Positions 26,698-35,466 of a DNA stretch of 64,000 nucleotides are shown here, piece by piece. Location: the NCBI GenBank assembly GCA_947258785.1, contig CAMYJT010000001.1, positions 248,001 to 312,000 of the forward strand, read 5' to 3'. The translations under genes were made by a program, and so were the position numbers. The number at the start of each line of letters is the position of its first letter. The first letter of the stretch is position 1. Under the pieces are notes generated by a model. The model made no database searches. It was not told where the DNA came from and saw nothing but the letters and a program-made list of their open reading frames with translations. Origin of the DNA: an uncultured Gammaproteobacteria bacterium (lineage in GTDB: Bacteria > Pseudomonadota > Gammaproteobacteria > Arenicellales > JAANXG01).

Positions 26698-29382
26698 TTA
26701 GGCATGGGCTTCGGCCCAATTGGCACCGGTACCAATGTCGACCTCCAGCGGCACCGCCAACTCGGCGACCTGGCACATCAGGCTGGCAATACGGTTACTT
26801 GCCTCTACCAACTCCGATTTGCTCACCTCAAACACCAACTCGTCGTGCACCTGCATGATCATGCGGACATCCGAGGTTGCGCGTTGAATCCACTTGTCTA
26901 TGTCCAGCATCGCCATCTTGATGAGGTCCGCAGCGGTACCCTGCATCGGTGCGTTGATTGCGGTGCGTTCCGCGTATTGGCGCCGTGCGTGATTAGCGGC
27001 GTTGATCTCCGGCAGATACAAACGTCGACCAAATACCGTCTCTACGAAACCCCGCTCATGCGCCAGGGCGCGGGTCTCATCCATAAAGGCTTTGACTCCT
27101 GGATATTTTTCGAAGTACCGGTTGACATAGTCTTGGGCGGCGCCACGATCGATCCTCAACTGCCGCGCCAATCCAAACGCGGACATGCCGTAGATTAAAC
27201 CGAAGTTGATCGCCTTGGCGTGTCGACGCTGCTCGCCGGTCACCATGTCCTGTGCCACACCGAATACCTCGGCCGCAGTGCTCCGGTGAACGTCGGCGCC
27301 GTCCGCAAACGCCTGCATCAGCCCTTCGTCACGTGACAAATGCGCCATGATTCTCAGCTCAACTTGTGAATAATCCGCTGATAACATCACAAATCCATAC
27401 TCGGGCACGAACGCCTCACGGATACGTCTACCCTCCGCGCTACGCACTGGTATGTTCTGTAGATTCGGGTCAGCGGAGGACAGCCGCCCGGTGGCCGCTA
27501 CGGCTTGATGGTAAGAGGTGTGTACCCGACCACTGCGCGAATTGACCATCTCAGGCAACTTATCGGTGTAGGTCGTTCTCAGTTTGCTGAGTGCACGGTG
27601 TTCCAGGATGAGGCCCGGCAATTCGTAATCGGCGGCCAGCTCCTGCAGTACATGCTCCGCCGTAGAGGGTTGTCCCTTCGGAGTCTTGCGTAATATCGGG
27701 AGTTTCAGCTTCTGATAAAGCACTTCTTGTATTTGCTTGGGCGAGGAGATATTAAATGCCGTACCCGCCACTCGGTGCGCTTGTGCCGCGATCTCGGCCA
27801 ATCGCTCCACCAGTTCCAGACTGTGTCGGGCCAGCATTGCCGAATCGATCTTGACTCCGTTGCGTTCAATCCGAGACAACACAGGCACCAGGGGCATCTC
27901 GATCCCAACCAGAAGCTCCTGCAGAGTCGGAATCTCCTCCAGTTTCGGCCACAGAGCCTGGTGCAAGCGCAGCGTAATGTCGGCGTCCTCGGCGGCGTAT
28001 GGCGCGGCATCTTGTATATCAACCGCGTTGAACGCGAGCTGCGATTTGCCTTTACCAGCAACTTCTTCGTACGTGGTGGTCTTCAGTCCGAGATGTTTAA
28101 GCGCCAGGCTGTCCATGTCATGGCGTGTTGAAACGCTGTCCAAGACGTAAGACTCGAGCATCGTGTCAAAAGCAATTCCACGCAAGTCGATCCCATAATT
28201 GGCCAGTACACCATGATCGTACTTGAGATTCTGTCCCACTTTGGATTGGTCAGGGTCCTCCAACAAGGGCTTCAATTTGCTCAGCACCAGATCAAGGGGC
28301 AATTGAGGAGGCGCACCGGAGTAGTCATGACCGACTGGAAGATAGGCCGCTTCGTTTGGTTTAACTGCGAAGGAAATTCCCACCAATTGCGCTGAGAGCA
28401 CATCGATTGAAGTGGTCTCCGTGTCCAACGCAAACAAATCCGCCTGCTTCAATCGACCTATCCAGTAATCCAGAGACGCCTCATCGGTGATGACCGTATA
28501 GTTCACGACCCGGGTATCAGATTCGGCCGCGACAGCGCCCAGCTCCGCCAACCAGGTCTTGAACTCAAGCTCGGTGTAGAGCTCCGCCAGCTTCGCCTCG
28601 TCCACCGGACGTCGGCGCAAATCCTCGGGCTCTGTACCGAGTTCAACGTCGCGTTTCACAGTCACCAGCTCGCGTGATAAGGGTAGTGCCTGCAAGCTGT
28701 TGCGGAGATTTTCTCCGACTTTGCCGTCAATTTCGTCCGCATGATCCATTATCGCGTCCAGCGATCCATATCTTTGCAGCCATTTCGTGGCCGTCTTCGG
28801 GCCGACCTTCGGCACGCCCGGTATGTTGTCGGAGGCATCACCGACCAAAGTCAGGTAGTCGACCATTCGTTCAGGCGGTACACCGTATTTGCGGACCACC
28901 GCCTCACGGTCGTACACGACTTGCTGCATGGTGTCCACCAACTTCACATCGCCGCTGACGATCTGGGCGAAATCCTTATCGCCGGTGGAAATGATCGTTG
29001 CCAGCCCGTGCGTCGCCGCCTTCGCCGCCAGGGTTGCAATGACATCATCTGCCTCCACGTCATCGACCATCAGCAGCGGCAGGCCCATGGCGCGAATGAC
29101 TTCCTGTAGTATTGGAATCTGCCGACGCATTTCCTCCGGCATCGATGGCCGGTTCGCCTTGTAGTCGGGGTACAGACGGTGACGGAAAGATTTGCCTTTC
29201 GCGTCAAACACCACTGCAATGTACAGCGGGTCGTAATCCGACAATAGTTTTCTGATCATATTTAACACACCATAAATCGCCCCGGTAGGCTGCCCCGATG
29301 AAGTGGTGAGCGAGAGCACATGGAAGGCGCGATACAGGTATGATGACCCGTCCACCAACACTAATTTGTTCGACGTCGTCAT
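26698..29382 (-). CDS. polA: DNA polymerase I
   Basis: 894 residues; processes Okazaki fragments and fills repair gaps. All three domains are present: 5'-3' exonuclease (about 1-290, with VDDVEADDVIATLA and LVGDASDNIPGVPKVGPKTA); 3'-5' exonuclease (Asp320 and Glu322 in ALDTETTS, so proofreading looks intact); and polymerase, with motif A ADYSQVELRI (Asp670), the O-helix RRHAKAINFGLIYGMS and motif C QVHDELVF (Asp847). Divergent from the DUF2782 gene. Confidence 0.97.
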   Translation of the reverse strand: MTTSNKLVLVDGSSYLYRAFHVLSLTTSSGQPTGAIYGVLNMIRKLLSDYDPLYIAVVFDAKGKSFRHRLYPDYKANRPSMPEEMRRQIPILQEVIRAMGLPLLMVDDVEADDVIATLAAKAATHGLATIISTGDKDFAQIVSGDVKLVDTMQQVVYDREAVVRKYGVPPERMVDYLTLVGDASDNIPGVPKVGPKTATKWLQRYGSLDAIMDHADEIDGKVGENLRNSLQALPLSRELVTVKRDVELGTEPEDLRRRPVDEAKLAELYTELEFKTWLAELGAVAAESDTRVVNYTVITDEASLDYWIGRLKQADLFALDTETTSIDVLSAQLVGISFAVKPNEAAYLPVGHDYSGAPPQLPLDLVLSKLKPLLEDPDQSKVGQNLKYDHGVLANYGIDLRGIAFDTMLESYVLDSVSTRHDMDSLALKHLGLKTTTYEEVAGKGKSQLAFNAVDIQDAAPYAAEDADITLRLHQALWPKLEEIPTLQELLVGIEMPLVPVLSRIERNGVKIDSAMLARHSLELVERLAEIAAQAHRVAGTAFNISSPKQIQEVLYQKLKLPILRKTPKGQPSTAEHVLQELAADYELPGLILEHRALSKLRTTYTDKLPEMVNSRSGRVHTSYHQAVAATGRLSSADPNLQNIPVRSAEGRRIREAFVPEYGFVMLSADYSQVELRIMAHLSRDEGLMQAFADGADVHRSTAAEVFGVAQDMVTGEQRRHAKAINFGLIYGMSAFGLARQLRIDRGAAQDYVNRYFEKYPGVKAFMDETRALAHERGFVETVFGRRLYLPEINAANHARRQYAERTAINAPMQGTAADLIKMAMLDIDKWIQRATSDVRMIMQVHDELVFEVSKSELVEASNRIASLMCQVAELAVPLEVDIGTGANWAEAHA

Positions 29383-29514
29383 GACAATTTAGATTGTAAA
29401 CATGGCTGAACTCTGCGATCCAATATCAGTCAAAATAGTAATAAACGTTTTCTGCGCCCTTTACACAGTGTTAATCTATGTTTTCGGCGCCGGAAATTCC
29501 GGAGGACAGTGTTG

Positions 29515-29853
29515 ATGCCCCATCTAAGCAAGCTAGCGATTGCGATATTAATCCTGATGTCGCCGTCCGCCAACGCGGATCAGCCTACCGACCGCGCCAA
29601 CTCCACCGCAGATCAGACACGCGGCGCGGACGCTGCGGCGGGGTCCATCGATGTGCGCAAGTGGCGGGAGGGTGATCAGCGGATCACGGAATACCGCCGC
29701 TTTGGGCATCTGTACATGCTAGAGGTGCACCCGAAGGGCGGGGCACCGCTTTATTTAATCGACCGACACGGCGCCGAAGGGCTTGACATCCGCCCCGCCG
29801 AGAACATCGAGGATAACGTCAACCTGCCAAAATGGCGCATCGGCCGGTTCTGA
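29515..29853 (+). CDS. DUF2782 family secreted small protein
   Basis: 112 residues from ATG 29515, chosen because GGAGG at 29501-29505 is 9 nt away (GTG 29509 is also in frame but only 3 nt from it). The signal peptide ends SANA. The mature part matches DUF2782: ITEYRRFGHLYMLEVHPKGG, PLYLIDRHGAEG and a terminal NLPKWRIGRF. The family is commonly beside polA in Gammaproteobacteria. Function unknown; probably periplasmic. Confidence 0.82.
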   Translation: MPHLSKLAIAILILMSPSANADQPTDRANSTADQTRGADAAAGSIDVRKWREGDQRITEYRRFGHLYMLEVHPKGGAPLYLIDRHGAEGLDIRPAENIEDNVNLPKWRIGRF

Positions 29854-29959
29854 GCCTCTACGCTTAGACTACGGCCCCAAGCAATAATCATAACCAGACG
29901 GGACGATGGCCAGCGCCCAGTCACAAGACCCGCGCGCCGCCGTGCGGCCCACTGGACGC

Positions 29960-30355
29960 ATGATACAGCCCGCATCACGTTTACGTATTGCAGCGCGATG
30001 GACCACCGCCGCTTGCCTGCTGGGGCTGTTCTGCAACAAAGCGTGGACGGCGGATATCCGTTTTTACACCATCAACAAGAAACAGCAACAAAGCGAAGTT
30101 GCGTTGGTCGTGGGAACCAAGAAACCCGGCTGTCACAATTTTTTCCCCAGACGACGCGTATACCGGGTCGCCCAGGTCGGCTTCCGGTATTGCCGCTTGT
30201 TCGCTGAAAAAGATTGCCGGCCGGACAGCGCTGTTACCGCGAGCTGGAAGAACCGAAAAGACCCCACCGACCAGCTGACTCCCGGGTCGAGATGGTTTCT
30301 CGCTGGTAAACGGGGCGTGGAAATCGCCTCCTGGGAGTGCCAAAACGCTCAGTGA
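29960..30355 (+). CDS. Small secreted Cys-containing protein, unknown
   Basis: 131 residues from ATG 29960, which gives a signal peptide of ordinary length ending KAWTA; ATG 29906 would add 18 residues. The mature part of about 100 residues contains four Cys (GCHNFF, RYCRLF, KDCRPD, WECQ), suggesting two disulfide bonds. I recognise no family. Its TGA overlaps a GTG start for the histone-deacetylase-like gene, so the two are probably translated together. Confidence 0.6.
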   Translation: MIQPASRLRIAARWTTAACLLGLFCNKAWTADIRFYTINKKQQQSEVALVVGTKKPGCHNFFPRRRVYRVAQVGFRYCRLFAEKDCRPDSAVTASWKNRKDPTDQLTPGSRWFLAGKRGVEIASWECQNAQ

Positions 30356-31296
30356 CAAACCCGGTTCAGGTGTATTTCGGGGACGAACTCGCGCGCTACA
30401 GCTTCGGGGACGGACACCCGTTCGGCCCCGACCGGGTGTTTGCCTTCTGGTCGGAAGCGGTGCGGCAGGGGCACGCCAAGCGGGTAAGCGTTGCACAACC
30501 CGCAATGTGCGATTTCGAGGCGTTGATCCGGTTTCATCTTTGTGACTACGTCGATTGGGTCAAAACTCGGTCGGCATCGGGTCGCGGCTACTTGGATAAC
30601 GGCGATACTCCAGTGTTTCCCGGGGTGTACGAGGCGGCGGCTACGGTTGTCGGCTCGATGCTGGATGGATTGGAGTCGACCATCAGCGGTGAATTCCCGC
30701 GTGTCTTCGTGCCTATCGCCGGCCTGCACCACGCCCGCCGGGACTCAGCGGCCGGCTTTTGCGTTTTCAATGACGCGGGCGTGGTCATCGAGACGCTGCG
30801 GAAGAAGCTTCACGTGCGGCGTGTCGCATACGTGGACATCGACGCGCACCATGGTGATGGTGTCTTCTACGCCTTTGTGGATGACCCGGACCTGATCCTG
30901 GTCGACATTCACGAGGACGGCCGCTTTCTCTATCCGGGGACCGGGGCCGCAGACGAAACCGGCAACGGTGCCGCGCAGGGGACTAAGCTCAATATTCCTC
31001 TACCTCCGGGGGCCGATGACGAGGCGTTTTTTCGTGTGTGGCCGGTTGCAGAGGCCTTTATCCGCGGCGGTGCTCCAGAAATCATCCTGCTGCAGGCGGG
31101 CGCCGACAGTATCAAAGGCGACCCCATCACACATCTGGCGCTTTCACCCCGGGCCCATGGATACACGGCGAGCCGTTTGTGCGAGATCGCCGACGAATAT
31201 TGCCAAGGCCGCATGATTGTCATGGGTGGTGGTGGATATAATCGACGAAATTTGGCGCTGGGATGGAACGAAGTGCTCAAATCGATGCTCGCTTGA
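30352..31296 (+). CDS. Histone-deacetylase-family enzyme (AcuC-like)
   Basis: A zinc-dependent deacetylase-fold protein of 314 residues from GTG 30352, which overlaps the previous stop (GTGA); GTG 30337 would add five. Motifs: start YFGDELARYSFGDGHPFGPDR, His pair in GLHHARRDSAAGFCVFND, metal ligands in YVDIDAHHGDGV, the later Asp in LLQAGADSI, and the end GGGGYN. Bacterial members deacetylate acetyl-CoA synthetase, polyamines or acetylated amino sugars; the substrate here is not indicated. Cytoplasmic. Confidence 0.9.
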   Translation: MTNPVQVYFGDELARYSFGDGHPFGPDRVFAFWSEAVRQGHAKRVSVAQPAMCDFEALIRFHLCDYVDWVKTRSASGRGYLDNGDTPVFPGVYEAAATVVGSMLDGLESTISGEFPRVFVPIAGLHHARRDSAAGFCVFNDAGVVIETLRKKLHVRRVAYVDIDAHHGDGVFYAFVDDPDLILVDIHEDGRFLYPGTGAADETGNGAAQGTKLNIPLPPGADDEAFFRVWPVAEAFIRGGAPEIILLQAGADSIKGDPITHLALSPRAHGYTASRLCEIADEYCQGRMIVMGGGGYNRRNLALGWNEVLKSMLA

Positions 31297-31625
31297 TTTT
31301 TCCGTGTATTCTTCGCCGTTACCACCAAGCCTATTGCACAAGAGTACGGCGGTTGGGTCCGTAACGGTTTCCCCCGGCATGTCCCACGTGTGTGGGAAAA
31401 CTGCTGTTTGGGGCAAACACGCTATGGATTCCTGTCAGCTTGACCCGCGGTTTCAGCGCCAGGGCAGCCACATAAAAAACCCGCAGCGACCGTTACGATC
31501 TACCGATCTATTTTTGCGTTTCCGCTGGGAGTCTCCTCGAATGGCACCAAAGGCGCCGACAACCAGACTGGAGCGCTGGGATGGGGGAACGTCGGCGCCG
31601 GTTGTGTCAGAAATGCCAATTTTCT
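31297..31625. other. Non-coding gap between convergent genes
   Basis: 329 nt between the deacetylase-like gene and the TRAP permease gene, which converge. No believable gene on either strand. It holds a short palindromic hairpin TCCCACGTGTGTGGGA near 31380 and an A6 run near 31475, which on the minus strand could serve as a weak T tract for the TRAP transcript. I found no strong stem next to it. Confidence 0.4.
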
Positions 31626-34283
31626 TTAGAAATCGAGTGTTAGATCTTCCGGGGTGGACCTGCAAGCGGCCACGGACAAGGCCTGTTTCTTCGGCAGCCG
31701 CGACTGCAAGCGCAGGCCGATCGTTTGGCGAATGGCCGCCTCGTAGGCAGCGAGTGCTGGCTTCAGTGTCTCGGACGCTTGCGTGCGCCAGGCGATTTCC
31801 GCGACCATCGCTTTCTCGGCTTTGTCGAGCGCCGCCAGAGCACGGTTGGTATCCGGTTTCGACCGGCGCAGGGCCTTGCGTGCCGCTGACAGCTGCTTGG
31901 TGATCAACCGGGTGCCGGGGACGTTCCTGACCCGTTGCACCAGATCCTTGGTCGCCTCGACGGCGGCCTTGGGATCGGTTGTTGCGATTTCCTTAATCTT
32001 GGCGGTTTCGCCATTGAAGGCGTTCAGGCTATCGATGGCGGTGATCACCGAGTTGGCTTCGCGCAGGGTTTCATAGGCCTCGTCGACGTTGCGCCGGTAC
32101 TGCCGGCGGGCGTTATTATCGGCCTTCTTCAGCGTGACGAATGCCTTGTGCTTCTCAGTCCACTCGGCCGGTATGAATTCGATCAAGACCTTCGCTTCCG
32201 CCTCTAGTGCCTCAAGATGCGCATACATGCGCTGACGTTGAGCATCGTATTGGGTGTCCTTGGGCAAATGCCGCAAGTTGCCTTCCAATTCCTTGCGCTC
32301 GACATTGATCCGCGCCAGTTGTTTCTGGATCCCGCGGACCTCGACATGAAGTGGCCGATAGGCTTCGGCATAAGCGTTCATCGCCTTCTCCGCAGCTTCG
32401 GTTGTTTCGAGCAGCTCGAAGGTCTTCTCAGCCTTGTCGAAGCTGCGCTTCAAGTCCGAGCGCATTTCGTCCGGCAGGATTGACAGGTCGAGCTGCTGCG
32501 CCTCGGAAATAGCGCTGCGGATTTCGCCCCCGCGTTCTTTGAACTCGTTGAACACATAGTCCTCGATACACGACTGAAGTGCCGGGTTACGGGGTGGCGG
32601 CGCCGTATCCGACAACAGCGACAACCGGTTCGGCAGGTAGTTCACCACCTGCGGGGTCAGCCCGACGATCACAAGGGCGATCAACTGCAAGGTGATGAAC
32701 GGCACGACGCCCTTGTACATCTCAGTGGTCTTGACCGACGGTGGGGCCACTCCGCGTAAATAGAACAAAGCGAAACCGAAGGGCGGGGTCAAAAACGAGG
32801 TCTGGATGTTCAGACCGATCATCACGCCCAGCCACACAGCAGTGACGTTGGCCGAGGGGTCGAGCAGTAGGATGGGCGCGACGATGGGCACAACAACCAC
32901 GGCGATTTCGATGAAGTCCAAGAAGAACCCGAGAATAAAGATCACCGCCATCACGATGGTGAACTGGGCCCAGAACCCGCCCGGCATGCTGGTAAGGAAT
33001 TCCTTCACCAGTTCTTCGCCGCCGAAGGCCCGAAAAGCCGCCGTCAGCATGGCGGCGCCCAGCAGAATGATGAATACTAGTGAGGTCGTCTTGGCAGTCT
33101 CGAGCATCACACCCTTCAGCGTGTCCTCGATCTTCATTGCACGCCATCCACTCCAGATCACGGCAACCAGCAGGGTGGTCACCGAGGTCAGCGCCAGCAC
33201 CAATCCGATGACATCCCGAGTGGTGTCGATCTTCTTAATATTGGTTTGGAAAGTGGTGACGACTACGGCGATCACGACCAGCGAGACCAGCGCAATAATG
33301 GCCGGGGTATAGGCATGGCGCCGGCCTTCGTAAAGACGGTAGCCCGCCATGATCAAGGCACCGGCGGCACCGATGGCACCAGCCTGGTTAACCGTCGCGA
33401 CGCCAGTAATGATCGAGCCGAGCACCAGAAAAATCAGGGTCAGCGGCGGGACCAGAGTGATCACCACTTTAACCCAAAACGCCCGGTCGAACTTGCCTTC
33501 ATGGCGCACCGTTGGCGCCAGGCGCGGCCGCCAAAGCGCAACACCTATGACGTAGAGCATGTACAAACCAACCAGGATCAGCCCCGGAACGAAGGCGCCA
33601 AGGAACATCTCGCCGGCGCTGGTTGACGACACGTCGAAGGCCGTGGGCATGGATAATTCGCCCGTCGAAACCTTGTACAGTTCCTTTCGGGCGGTGCTCG
33701 CCTGGTCGACGGCGCTGGCCAATTGGTCGGCCAGAATAATTAACACGATGGACGGCGGGATGATCTGGCCAAGCGTGCCCGAGGCTGCGATTGTCCCAGT
33801 GGAAAGGGAATTAGAATACTTATTGCGTACCATCGCCGGCAGTGAGATCAGACCCATGGCGACTACTGTGGCGCCGACAATGCCGGTAGTCGCGGCAAGC
33901 AGCGCGCCGACGAAAATCACGGAAATCCCCAAGCCCCCCGGCACCGGGCCGAACAGCTGGGCCATAGTGACCAGCAGATCCTCCGCCAGTTTCGAGCGTT
34001 GCAGCATGATCCCCATAAAAATGAACAAGGGAATCGCGATGAGCGTGTCGCGTTCAACCTCCCAGTAGATCCCACGGAAGTTGGTCACCCCCGCACTCAA
34101 CCAATTCCAAGCGCTGCCTTGGGCGAAATAGGCGTCGGGATTACCGGCAAACAGATATCCGCACAGGGCCGCCAGGCCGATGGTGACGATGGCCGATCCA
34201 GGCAGTGCGAAGGCCACCGGAAAGCCGGAACCCAGGGCGCTGGCCATCAGGATGATCAACAGAGCAAGAAAGACAAGTTCCAT
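31626..34283 (-). CDS. TRAP transporter large permease with long helical C-terminal extension
   Basis: 885 residues. The first ~545 form a DctM-type permease with many membrane helices, including GTIAASGTLGQIIPPSIVLIIL and IQTSFLTPPFGFALFYLRGV, characteristic of the family. It imports small organic anions with sodium or proton flow, using a periplasmic receptor. The last ~330 residues are soluble, charged and strongly helical with heptad-like runs, ending QALSVAACRSTPEDLTLDF. Ordinary DctM proteins lack this tail. Genes for the small permease and receptor lie directly upstream. The tail's role is unknown. Confidence 0.88.
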   Translation of the reverse strand: MELVFLALLIILMASALGSGFPVAFALPGSAIVTIGLAALCGYLFAGNPDAYFAQGSAWNWLSAGVTNFRGIYWEVERDTLIAIPLFIFMGIMLQRSKLAEDLLVTMAQLFGPVPGGLGISVIFVGALLAATTGIVGATVVAMGLISLPAMVRNKYSNSLSTGTIAASGTLGQIIPPSIVLIILADQLASAVDQASTARKELYKVSTGELSMPTAFDVSSTSAGEMFLGAFVPGLILVGLYMLYVIGVALWRPRLAPTVRHEGKFDRAFWVKVVITLVPPLTLIFLVLGSIITGVATVNQAGAIGAAGALIMAGYRLYEGRRHAYTPAIIALVSLVVIAVVVTTFQTNIKKIDTTRDVIGLVLALTSVTTLLVAVIWSGWRAMKIEDTLKGVMLETAKTTSLVFIILLGAAMLTAAFRAFGGEELVKEFLTSMPGGFWAQFTIVMAVIFILGFFLDFIEIAVVVVPIVAPILLLDPSANVTAVWLGVMIGLNIQTSFLTPPFGFALFYLRGVAPPSVKTTEMYKGVVPFITLQLIALVIVGLTPQVVNYLPNRLSLLSDTAPPPRNPALQSCIEDYVFNEFKERGGEIRSAISEAQQLDLSILPDEMRSDLKRSFDKAEKTFELLETTEAAEKAMNAYAEAYRPLHVEVRGIQKQLARINVERKELEGNLRHLPKDTQYDAQRQRMYAHLEALEAEAKVLIEFIPAEWTEKHKAFVTLKKADNNARRQYRRNVDEAYETLREANSVITAIDSLNAFNGETAKIKEIATTDPKAAVEATKDLVQRVRNVPGTRLITKQLSAARKALRRSKPDTNRALAALDKAEKAMVAEIAWRTQASETLKPALAAYEAAIRQTIGLRLQSRLPKKQALSVAACRSTPEDLTLDF

Positions 34284-34333
34284 GGAAGAAAATCTTTCAA
34301 GTCACACCAGGCTGGCCCCGGGGCTCCATCGGC

Positions 34334-35392
34334 TCACTGAACGGCGTGAACCAGATGATCGTGGCTGCCGGGTTCTTCCCGAACGTCCGCGACGGCGTCC
34401 ATCAAGTAGCTGACGAATTGGATCATCATCGATGTCGCGAAAATCGCCAGGAATCCTGCCATGAAGTATTTGACGTACATGCCGAAGCCGGTTTGCGTGG
34501 TCTCAAAGGCCAACAGCGGGCTGTTGATCACTGACGAACTGCCATTCATGCCCACGAACAGGATGATCCAGCACAGGCTGATGCCTAGCAGGATGGAACC
34601 GACGGCGTTGACCACGCCTTTTTTCTTAGTGTTGAACGTGGTGTAGAACACGTCGACCCGCACGTGCCCCTCTTCCAGCAGGGTGTGGGCACTGGCGAAC
34701 AGGAACAGTGCGGCGTACCAGAACCGCACCAGGTCGGCCATGAAGGCCTGTTCATAGGAAAAAATGAAACGGGTGATGACGATCAGCAACTCGGCGGCAA
34801 CCACCAACAAGGCCAGCCAGGTAAAGCCCAGTGTTCGTGAGAACACCCCCGTGACCAATGCCAGCCCAACCAGCGGCATATGGACGAAGGTTCCCCGGTA
34901 GGTCGATTTGCCCAGTTCCGTTGCGAAATAGTCGCCGAAAACCACCGGCAGCAAGCCCTCGACCCGCAGGAAAGAAATGATCGCATCGGCGACACCGACG
35001 TAAAGCACCATAAAAAACGCGAAGCGGATCAGAAAGGTATTGATGTTGGAAATACGGGCACTGTCGTCGCGCAGGCCGTGGTGAGCGGTGCTCCGGACAT
35101 AGAGTGCTGCCAAGATGATGGCCACTGGGTAGGCGGCCAGTTGCAGCCAGGCCAGTATCGCCGAGCCGCTCTCGGCGCCACTGGCTGGATGACCGATCGC
35201 GGCGCCGGCGCCCGGCCAGCCGAGCCAGAACGTCATGTAATTGTTCAACATAAAAACCACCAAGGCACCCAGAATGGCCCAGCCGAACAATCGGGTCAAA
35301 GTGGTCGTTATGGAACCCGACACGGGTGATGCGGGCTTATCGGGGCCGGTGGTCGCCGCAGAACCTTCGGCGGTCGTGGGGTTAGTCATCAA
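34334..35392 (-). CDS. TRAP transporter small permease (DctQ type)
   Basis: 352 residues with about eight hydrophobic helices, larger than the typical four-helix DctQ of about 170-200 residues. The DctQ core is in the second half (HTLLEEGHVRVDVFYTTFNT then two helices). The N-terminal 35 residues are a polar, Thr/Ser/Pro-rich cytoplasmic stretch. It sits between receptor and large permease genes, as expected for a P-Q-M operon. Ends 50 nt before the large permease start. Confidence 0.85.
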   Translation of the reverse strand: MMTNPTTAEGSAATTGPDKPASPVSGSITTTLTRLFGWAILGALVVFMLNNYMTFWLGWPGAGAAIGHPASGAESGSAILAWLQLAAYPVAIILAALYVRSTAHHGLRDDSARISNINTFLIRFAFFMVLYVGVADAIISFLRVEGLLPVVFGDYFATELGKSTYRGTFVHMPLVGLALVTGVFSRTLGFTWLALLVVAAELLIVITRFIFSYEQAFMADLVRFWYAALFLFASAHTLLEEGHVRVDVFYTTFNTKKKGVVNAVGSILLGISLCWIILFVGMNGSSSVINSPLLAFETTQTGFGMYVKYFMAGFLAIFATSMMIQFVSYLMDAVADVREEPGSHDHLVHAVQ

Positions 35393-35415
35393 AAAGTTTC
35401 CCCCAAAATAGATGG

Positions 35416-35442
35416 TTGGGACGGGGCTGTGCCCCGTCCCAA
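35416..35442 (-). promoter_or_regulatory. Strong intercistronic hairpin between receptor and permease genes
   Basis: A perfect 12-bp inverted repeat with a 3-nt loop (TTGGGACGGGGC, loop, GCCCCGTCCCAA) in the 74-nt gap after the receptor stop. There is no immediate T tract. Such hairpins can protect the upstream message end or attenuate readthrough, giving more receptor than permease. Confidence 0.6.
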
Positions 35443-35466
35443 GGTAGGTCTTGCAATTGCCTGTGT

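Noticed and set aside
31375..31395. Hairpin or operator between the deacetylase and TRAP genes
   Set aside because: The CCCACGTGTGTGGG stem is only 5-6 bp with no T tract or known operator match.
32806..33312. Long open frame on the plus strand opposite the TRAP large permease
   Set aside because: Low-complexity Thr/Ser/Met-rich product mirroring the permease codons. The permease on the other strand has clear family motifs, so this is a shadow frame.
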